Shown here piece after piece: positions 38,093 to 42,853 of a stretch of 42,853 bases of DNA. The number at the start of each line of letters is the position of its first letter. Position 1 is the stretch's first letter. The notes under the pieces are model-generated. The model was not told where the DNA came from and made no database searches. It was given only the letters and a program-made list of their open reading frames with translations. Source of the DNA: Chloroflexi bacterium CFX6 (GTDB lineage: Bacteria; Chloroflexota; Anaerolineae; Anaerolineales; Villigracilaceae); assembly GCA_030263595.1 (NCBI GenBank), contig SZPG01000029.1:1-42853 (forward strand), in the 5' to 3' direction. The position numbers and the translations under genes are program-made.

Positions 38093-40661
38093 TCCACGCG
38101 CCCGCGTAACACAACGCGCCGAGTCTCAACACCCAATTGAATCCGAAGGTCAAAGCCAGAAGCGCGGCGAGGATGGCTGAAATGACGGACGCCGCGCCGT
38201 TCACCGCCCACACCCAGGGGATGCTGTCGCCTTGCTGTGTCATTGCGACCCGCGAAGCGGGGAAGGAATCTCCCAGTTTTGATGGAGAGACTGCATCGCC
38301 CTCCGGGCTCGCAGTGACATAACGAACCTGCTCCCGTTTCATCGAGCGGATCCCCGCCGGAAACGGGATGCCCATCAAAAAGCCGAGCGGCGATAGGATG
38401 AGGACGGTCAGACCAAGCCGGATGGTCAGAGGCAGACCCAGGGTCAGGGCAAAGAAGCGGGGAAGCAGGAAAGGCGTGAGAAATACGAGAATTGGGAGAA
38501 TTGCGAGGGAGAGTCGCAGAGGCATTCGGTCGCTCAGTCTGCTTCCCAATCCAGAGAAGAAAAGCAGGGAGAACAGGACTGCGGTAAAAGCGTAAGCGGG
38601 ATTGCCGAGGTAAAGAATGAAACGCTGGAGCAGAGGAATTTCGACAAGCAGGAAAGCGAAGCCGAGGAAGCCGAAGTAAAGGAGGTTGCGGAGAGGGAAA
38701 GTATTTCGTACTGTGTATCGCGTGGGCGCGCGCTGCGTGATCGCGATGGGCAAAAGGATGAGCGCGGCGGCGAGGAGGATCGCGAGAATGAGCAATGCCA
38801 CGACGACGAAATATCCCGCGCCGCCGAAGGGCTGCCACGCCCTGCCAAACTCCGCGATGACCTGCGGCGCCTGCGCCCATTTGAAGTAATGCCCAAAGAA
38901 GGGATGGTCGTCGGTGGGCGGGCGAACGTCGTAATCGTAAGCCTCATAAAATTTTTCGCGCGGGTTGGAATTGAGCAGGCTGATGTAGGTTTGATAGTAC
39001 TTCGATTCTTGCAGAATGTTGTATTGATTGGTCTCTTCGGCGCGGACATCCGGCGCGTAGGTGAGGTCGAAGGCGCGCTCGGCGAGGAAGGCGCGGATGG
39101 AGGTCAATTCGTCCGGCGTGAACGCGCTGTTCTTGACGAGAACCGTCGCGGTGTTGAAGCCGCGAAAGGCGACGAGTTGCTTATGTGGATCGGCATTGTT
39201 ATTTTCCAACGCCGTGACCGCCAGCGCAAAGAGTCGCAGGTCTTCGCTGGGCGGGTCTTGAAGCCAGCGCGTGGCGACCAGCAATCCATCGGGATTCAGA
39301 TGCGCCAGCGCGTCGCTGAACGATTCGACGGTGTAACGATAATCCTCCGCCGGTGTATACGCGCCCGAGCGCACCGGATGGAACGAGGAGGCGAGAGAAA
39401 GAATAATCACGTCATATTGCGATTCCTCCCTGCGAAGAAAACTTCGGTCCGATTCGACGTGAACCCGCACGCGCGGATCATCGTAAATCGGCGCGACATT
39501 GACGATGAGCGGATTGATCTCAACAGCCGTCACTTCACCCGAACCCAGCGCAAGCGCGGTGAAAATGTCCAAGCCGCCGCGCGGTTCGAGGATGAGGGTA
39601 TGGGCTCGAGGGCGAAGAAGAAGCGAGAGGGAGTTGGGGAGGAATGAGGCGAAGGCGGAATCGGGGGAGGATTGAGAGGATTGGGAGAATTGGGAGGATT
39701 GGAGGATTGGGCTGAGGTCGTCGCCGTCCACCAGTAATCCGTCGAGCGACGGGAGAGGTTCGAGATAGCGGTAACTGAGTCCAGGCAGGGAATGGATGGC
39801 ATTACTGCGAACCACGTCCACGCGCGAGAAGGCGTTCCACTCGCGATGAACGACCTGCGCGCCGGGATATTGCAGGGCATACGAAAGGCTTTTATACGGC
39901 GAGATGCGAAGGTCGAGGAAAGCGAAGGAAGGGCTGCCGGTAAAGCGCAGGGAGAGGTCGAGGAGGGAGAAGAGGAGTAATGTGGAAATTGCGAGAATTT
40001 TTAGTATGTCATTGCGACCCGCGAAGCGGGGAAGCAATCTCCGGCTATCAATGAGGGGACTGCTTCGCGGCGCGGAGCGCCACTCGCAGTGACATATCAT
40101 GCCCGCCAGCGACGCGAGGGCGATGCTCAGAGTTACCATTCCCTCTCCGCCAAGATAAGGAGGGGCGATCAACGCGATGACACAGCCTGTCGCTGAGCCA
40201 AGCAGGTTGACCGCGTAGGTTGTCCCGGCCGATCCGGGAAAGGCATTCAGCAAAAACCCGAGCGCCATGCCGCTGAAGAAGAACGGCGCGGCGAGAGCGA
40301 TGTAATGCAGGATGAGGATCCAAACCTGGCGCCGATCCCAGGCGATGCTGAACGAGTCGAAGGGCAGGCGGTTGGTCAGCAGGTAGGCGACCAGCATACT
40401 GACGCCCATCGCAAACGACAACTGGCTCAATCGCTTTTTGGGTTCTTCCCTTTGAAGCGCGGGGAAGACCGTCAATGCCGTGCCGCTGGCGCCAAATCCC
40501 AGCAACGCAATGCTGACGATCATAAAGGCGAAATGATAAAACTGCGTTACCGAGAACAGGCGCGTCAGGTTGATCTCGAACGCCAGTGTGGAGGTCGAGA
40601 GGAGGAAGAGGCTCGACAATATGCTGCGTATCTCGCGGGACGATCTGTTTGTAAATGCCAT
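38043..40661 (-). CDS. Spermine/spermidine-synthase-like domain in a polytopic membrane protein
   Basis: The 872-residue protein has an N-terminal block of about six to seven transmembrane helices (15-265). A Rossmann methyltransferase-like domain of the polyamine-synthase superfamily follows (about 345-560; LILEPRGGLDIFTALALGSG, VTAVEINPLIV, YDVIILSLASSF, RYTVESFSDALAHL), then a C-terminal transmembrane block (about 620-865; MGIPFPAGIRSM, IPWVWAVNGAASVISA). Such fused proteins are common and of unknown substrate. Two ~90-bp palindromic elements are read through in frame (residues about 189-219 and 781-808), and a Ser/Gln-rich stretch (about 317-333) comes from an AATTGGGAG-type repeat. All lie between helices or domains. 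Confidence 0.85.
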   Translation of the reverse strand: MAFTNRSSREIRSILSSLFLLSTSTLAFEINLTRLFSVTQFYHFAFMIVSIALLGFGASGTALTVFPALQREEPKKRLSQLSFAMGVSMLVAYLLTNRLPFDSFSIAWDRRQVWILILHYIALAAPFFFSGMALGFLLNAFPGSAGTTYAVNLLGSATGCVIALIAPPYLGGEGMVTLSIALASLAGMICHCEWRSAPRSSPLIDSRRLLPRFAGRNDILKILAISTLLLFSLLDLSLRFTGSPSFAFLDLRISPYKSLSYALQYPGAQVVHREWNAFSRVDVVRSNAIHSLPGLSYRYLEPLPSLDGLLVDGDDLSPILQSSQFSQSSQSSPDSAFASFLPNSLSLLLRPRAHTLILEPRGGLDIFTALALGSGEVTAVEINPLIVNVAPIYDDPRVRVHVESDRSFLRREESQYDVIILSLASSFHPVRSGAYTPAEDYRYTVESFSDALAHLNPDGLLVATRWLQDPPSEDLRLFALAVTALENNNADPHKQLVAFRGFNTATVLVKNSAFTPDELTSIRAFLAERAFDLTYAPDVRAEETNQYNILQESKYYQTYISLLNSNPREKFYEAYDYDVRPPTDDHPFFGHYFKWAQAPQVIAEFGRAWQPFGGAGYFVVVALLILAILLAAALILLPIAITQRAPTRYTVRNTFPLRNLLYFGFLGFAFLLVEIPLLQRFILYLGNPAYAFTAVLFSLLFFSGLGSRLSDRMPLRLSLAILPILVFLTPFLLPRFFALTLGLPLTIRLGLTVLILSPLGFLMGIPFPAGIRSMKREQVRYVTASPEGDAVSPSKLGDSFPASRVAMTQQGDSIPWVWAVNGAASVISAILAALLALTFGFNWVLRLGALCYAGAWITALAARPDVPRRRDP
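38238..38319. repeat. Palindromic element A, inside the membrane-protein ORF
   Basis: An 82-bp imperfect palindrome with ends TGTCATTGCGA and CGCAGTGACA, inner GACCCGCGAAGCGGGGAAG. It is translated on the minus strand as VTASPEGDAVSPSKLGDSFP and on through ASRVAMT, without a stop. It is the same family and orientation as element B but in another reading frame. Confidence 0.88.
39661..39712. repeat. Degenerate GGGAGAATT/GGAGGATT tandem stretch in coding DNA
   Basis: GGATTGAGAGGATTGGGAGA and the bases after it repeat an 8-9-bp motif of GGAGAATT/GGAGGATT type. It encodes the Ser/Gln-rich PILQSSQFSQSSQSSPDS linker. Similar words in the opposite sense occur at 25270-25295 and 25441-25478 inside the YabE-like gene, and a short one at about 38488-38508. 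Confidence 0.7.
40005..40096. repeat. Palindromic element B, inside the membrane-protein ORF
   Basis: A 92-bp imperfect palindrome with perfect 8-bp tips (TATGTCA.TGCGA against TCGCA.TGACATA) and the left-half sequence GACCCGCGAAGCGGGGAAG identical to element A. It is read on the minus strand as CHCEWRSAPRSSPLIDSRRL and on through LPRFAGRND, open through its full length. Confidence 0.9.
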
Positions 40662-40815
40662 TCCACAATCAGTTTAGCGCAAACGAGGCTCCGCGGCAAA
40701 TGACAGTTGATCCACGCGCAAAACCCGGAGCGCGCCGAATCAAGACGAACCGTTGACAAACATCACTAGGCAGTAAAGGGTTTTCTTGCTACGCTTGCGG
40801 CAAAGGAGAAAATCC

Positions 40816-42402
40816 ATGAAACGCTGGAACGGATGGGGAAATGTGGATACGGATTATCCCGTGCCGCCCCCTGCGCTCGATTATTTGACGAAACGCCTCG
40901 GTTCGCTCGCCCCTCTGCCTGATTCCCCCAAAGAGACCTCCCTCTCCGCTGTGACCGAGTCCCGCCTCCCCGCGCACCCGCTGGTGGATACGTCGCCCGA
41001 AACGCGCCTGACCCACGCGCGCGGACAGTCCATGCCCGATTGGGTCGAGCTGCGTCATGGACGGGTGAACACATTTCCAGACGGCGTGGCATTCCCCATA
41101 ACGGACGAAGACGTGCGCGACTTGTTGAAGTACGCGCGCAACGCGGGCGCGCAGGTCATACCCTACGGCGGCGGGACGAGCGTGGTCGGTCACATCAACC
41201 CATGTTCAGACGACGAGCCTGTGCTGACACTCTCGCTCGAAAAAATGACGCGCCTGCTCGATCTCGATGAGACGAGTCGGCTGGCGACGTTTCAGGCGGG
41301 AGTCGCGGGCCCGCAACTCGAGGAACAATTGAAAGCGCGCGGCTATACGTTGGGTCACTTCCCGCAATCCTTCGAGTATTCGACGCTCGGCGGCTGGATC
41401 GCCACGCGCTCGAGCGGACAGCAATCCTATCATTATGGAAGGATCGAACAACTCCTCGCGGGCGGAATCGCCGAGACGCCGCGCGGACGATTGGAGATGA
41501 AACCTGTCCCGGCTTCGGCGGCGGGACCGGACGTGCGCGAGATCCTGCTTGGGTCGGAGGGAAGGCTGGGGGTCATTACGCAGGCTCAGGTCCGCGTGAG
41601 GCGTTTGCCGGAGGCGGAGTCGTTCTTCGGGGTCTTCTTCCCCTCCTGGGAGCAGGGATCGGACGCGGTGCGGGAAATCGTCCAAAATGAAATCCCTGTT
41701 TCGATGCTGCGGTTGAGCAATCCGCTCGAGACCGAAACGACGCTCATCCTCTCGGGCAAAAGTTGGATCGGCGCGGCGGAGCGCGGCTTGCGGATGATCG
41801 GTTATGGCGATGCGCGTTGTTTGCTGATCTTCGGCGTGACGGGTTCGCGCAGGATGTTCGGGCGGGCGCGGCGGGATGCGTCTGCGATCTGCCGCAAACA
41901 CGGCGGGCTGGTGGTGGGGACCATCGTCGGGCATACGTGGCAGAAGAGCCGCTTTCTTACGCCGTACCTGCGAAATACGTTGTGGGATTGCGGCGTGGCG
42001 ATTGACACGTTGGAGACCGCGCTGCCGTGGTCGCAGGCGCGGGAGGCGTCGGCGGCGATCCCTCAGTCCATCGTGGAGGCGATGGCGAAACACGATGAAC
42101 AGGCGTTGGCGTTCACGCATCTTTCGCACGTCTATCGCGACGGCGCGAGCGTGTACACCACGTATCTTTTCAGGCGGACCGCCGACCCCGATGCGTTGCT
42201 GGCGCGCTGGCAGGATATGAAACATGCGGCGAGTTTGGTCATTCAAAAGCACGGCGGGACGATCTCGCATCAGCACGGCGTCGGCGTGGATCACGCGCCG
42301 TACCTGCCCGCCGAAAAAGGCGCGCTCGGCATGGACGCTTTGCGCGCGGTGATGAAGTCGTTTGATCCGGATGGGATGATGAATCCGGGAAAGTTGGGAT
42401 GA
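40816..42402 (+). CDS. Alkyldihydroxyacetonephosphate-synthase-like FAD-binding oxidase
   Basis: This 528-residue flavoprotein is of the VAO/FAD-binding-4 type. The N-terminal FAD domain (about 90-270) shows VIPYGGGTSVVGHI, QAGVAGPQLEEQLKARGYTL, GHFPQSFEYSTLGGWIATRS and ILLGSEGRLGVIT. The C-terminal cap contains the AGPS-like GGTISHQHGVGVDHAPYLPA and the terminal FDPDGMMNPGKLG. AGPS exchanges the acyl chain of acyl-DHAP for a fatty alcohol, making ether lipids. RBS AAGGAG precedes ATG 40816. A 23-bp tandem duplication at the end changes the predicted final residues. Next is a glycerol-3-phosphate dehydrogenase gene. Confidence 0.88.
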   Translation: MKRWNGWGNVDTDYPVPPPALDYLTKRLGSLAPLPDSPKETSLSAVTESRLPAHPLVDTSPETRLTHARGQSMPDWVELRHGRVNTFPDGVAFPITDEDVRDLLKYARNAGAQVIPYGGGTSVVGHINPCSDDEPVLTLSLEKMTRLLDLDETSRLATFQAGVAGPQLEEQLKARGYTLGHFPQSFEYSTLGGWIATRSSGQQSYHYGRIEQLLAGGIAETPRGRLEMKPVPASAAGPDVREILLGSEGRLGVITQAQVRVRRLPEAESFFGVFFPSWEQGSDAVREIVQNEIPVSMLRLSNPLETETTLILSGKSWIGAAERGLRMIGYGDARCLLIFGVTGSRRMFGRARRDASAICRKHGGLVVGTIVGHTWQKSRFLTPYLRNTLWDCGVAIDTLETALPWSQAREASAAIPQSIVEAMAKHDEQALAFTHLSHVYRDGASVYTTYLFRRTADPDALLARWQDMKHAASLVIQKHGGTISHQHGVGVDHAPYLPAEKGALGMDALRAVMKSFDPDGMMNPGKLG

Positions 42403-42418
42403 TGAATCCGGGAAAGTT
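42373..42418 (+). repeat. 23-bp tandem duplication at the AGPS-like stop codon
   Basis: GGGATGATGAATCCGGGAAA plus GTT occurs twice, at 42373-42395 and 42396-42418. The second copy shifts the frame and creates the TGA at 42400. Removing one copy gives MMNPGKLF then TGA, the usual type of ending for this family. Confidence 0.95.
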
Positions 42419-42426
42419 ATTTTGAC

Positions 42427-42609
42427 ATGTCATTGCGAGGAGCCGCTGGTCGAGTAGGGCGAGTGTTCTTCTCGACCGTATCGAGACCGAGGCGACGACT
42501 GCGAAGCGTGCCTGTGGCAAGCAATCCCCCGCTATTTTGGAGATTGCTTCGCTCTGGTCTCGATACGCCCGACGAACACGGGCTACTCGACCATCGCTCG
42601 CAACGACAT
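42427..42609. repeat. Composite nested palindromic element
   Basis: The outer ends are ATGTCATTGCGAG and CTCGCAACGACAT (42427-42439, 42597-42609). Inside lies a second inverted pair, TGGTCGAGTAGGGC...TATCGAGACC (42447-42487) against GGTCTCGATA...CTACTCGACCA (42556-42593). An innermost pair GCAATC/GATTGC forms the core. It seems that a second repeat type lies in both arms of a TGTCATTGCGA-type element. It fills the gap between the AGPS-like and G3P dehydrogenase genes. Confidence 0.85.
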
Positions 42610-42625
42610 GAAACTGGAGAAATCT

Positions 42626-42853
42626 ATGCAGTGGACAATTGGCTGGCGCGATAAGGTCTGGAGCGAACTCGATCAACCCTGGGATGTGATCGTCATCGGC
42701 GGGGGAATCACCGGCGCGGGGATCTTGCGCCAGGCGACGCACGCCAAATTGAAGACCCTGCTCGTCGAAGCGGACGACTTCGCTTCGGGAACCTCCAGCC
42801 GTTCCTCGAAGATGGTGCACGGCGGTTTGCGCTACTTGAAGAACGCGCAGGTC
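42626..42853 (+). CDS. glpD: FAD-dependent glycerol-3-phosphate dehydrogenase, N-terminus only
   Basis: Only the first 76 codons are present; the gene leaves the right edge. The start ATG 42626 follows GGAG, just after the nested palindrome. The FAD dinucleotide-binding motif [19 protein letters not shown] is intact, followed by [20 protein letters not shown] and HGGLRYL, characteristic of GlpD. The enzyme oxidises glycerol-3-phosphate to dihydroxyacetone phosphate and passes electrons to the membrane. Together with the AGPS-like gene upstream it suggests a role at the DHAP/G3P branch point of lipid or glycerol metabolism. Confidence 0.92.
   Translation, partial: MQWTIGWRDKVWSELDQPWDVIVIGGGITGAGILRQATHAKLKTLLVEADDFASGTSSRSSKMVHGGLRYLKNAQV

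Noticed and set aside
40753..40779. TTGACA upstream of the AGPS-like gene as a full promoter
   Set aside because: The best -10 candidate (TAAAGG) is poor and only 15 bp away, so it is not called as a feature.
42427..42609. Insertion sequence or transposon
   Set aside because: No transposase or ORF inside; it is a nested non-coding palindrome.

Overview
The window reads as chromosomal DNA of a GC-rich bacterium, most likely an Anaerolineae-type member of the Chloroflexota. This is inferred from gene content and style: many Cys-anchored lipoproteins with Pro/Thr-rich linkers, a YabE-like gene next to rsmA as in Gram-positive bacteria, a delta-60/LVIVD repeat lipoprotein, roadblock and V4R proteins, and abundant short palindromic repeats. 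No rRNA operon, transposase, phage gene or CRISPR array was seen. Both end genes are cut by the window edges.

Layout. (1) 1-3053, minus: Lrp/AsnC regulator followed by two class III aminotransferases, the second cut off. The genes are separated by two inverted arrays of an 8-bp unit. (2) 3054-3623: a 570-bp repeat-rich intergenic region ending in a near-consensus promoter for a two-S1-domain protein. (3) 4438-9970, minus: a tight six-gene string, ftsY, prfB (with an intact CTT-TGA-C programmed frameshift), acyl carrier protein, fatty-acyl-AMP ligase-like enzyme, TPR membrane protein and rhomboid protease. (4) 10070-12334, plus: thioredoxin plus three tandem paralogous lipoproteins. (5) 12456-17095, minus: a complete general L-amino-acid ABC transporter (aapJQMP type) with a hairpin after the binding-protein gene. 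(6) 17240-22020: YbaK, bifunctional RelA/SpoT, MoeA, VKOR and a Cys-cluster protein with an acidic tail. (7) 22189-27151: TrmH-type methyltransferase, cupredoxin lipoprotein, CDF-like transporter, GNAT-like protein, YabE-like protein and RsmA. (8) 27234-29869, minus: roadblock, V4R, REC/degenerate-GGDEF and polyprenol-mannose-synthase-like GT2 genes in one operon behind a consensus promoter. (9) 30057-31325, plus: L,D-transpeptidase and tRNA-Asp. (10) 31573-37001, minus: a four-gene surface/membrane operon. (11) 37280-42853: lipoprotein-type PCMT, spermine-synthase-like membrane protein, alkyl-DHAP-synthase-like flavoprotein and the start of FAD-dependent glycerol-3-phosphate dehydrogenase.

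How genes may work together. The ACP and the AMP ligase form an acyl-activation/carrier pair co-transcribed with membrane-targeting (ftsY) and translation-termination (prfB) genes. The roadblock/V4R/response-regulator set looks like a small sensory module. The last two genes both act on the dihydroxyacetone-phosphate/glycerol-3-phosphate node of lipid synthesis, which suggests ether-lipid metabolism.

The most unusual signals are short palindromic elements that lie inside genes while keeping the reading frame open. They are clearest in the spermine-synthase-like gene, where two copies of one element are read in two different frames.
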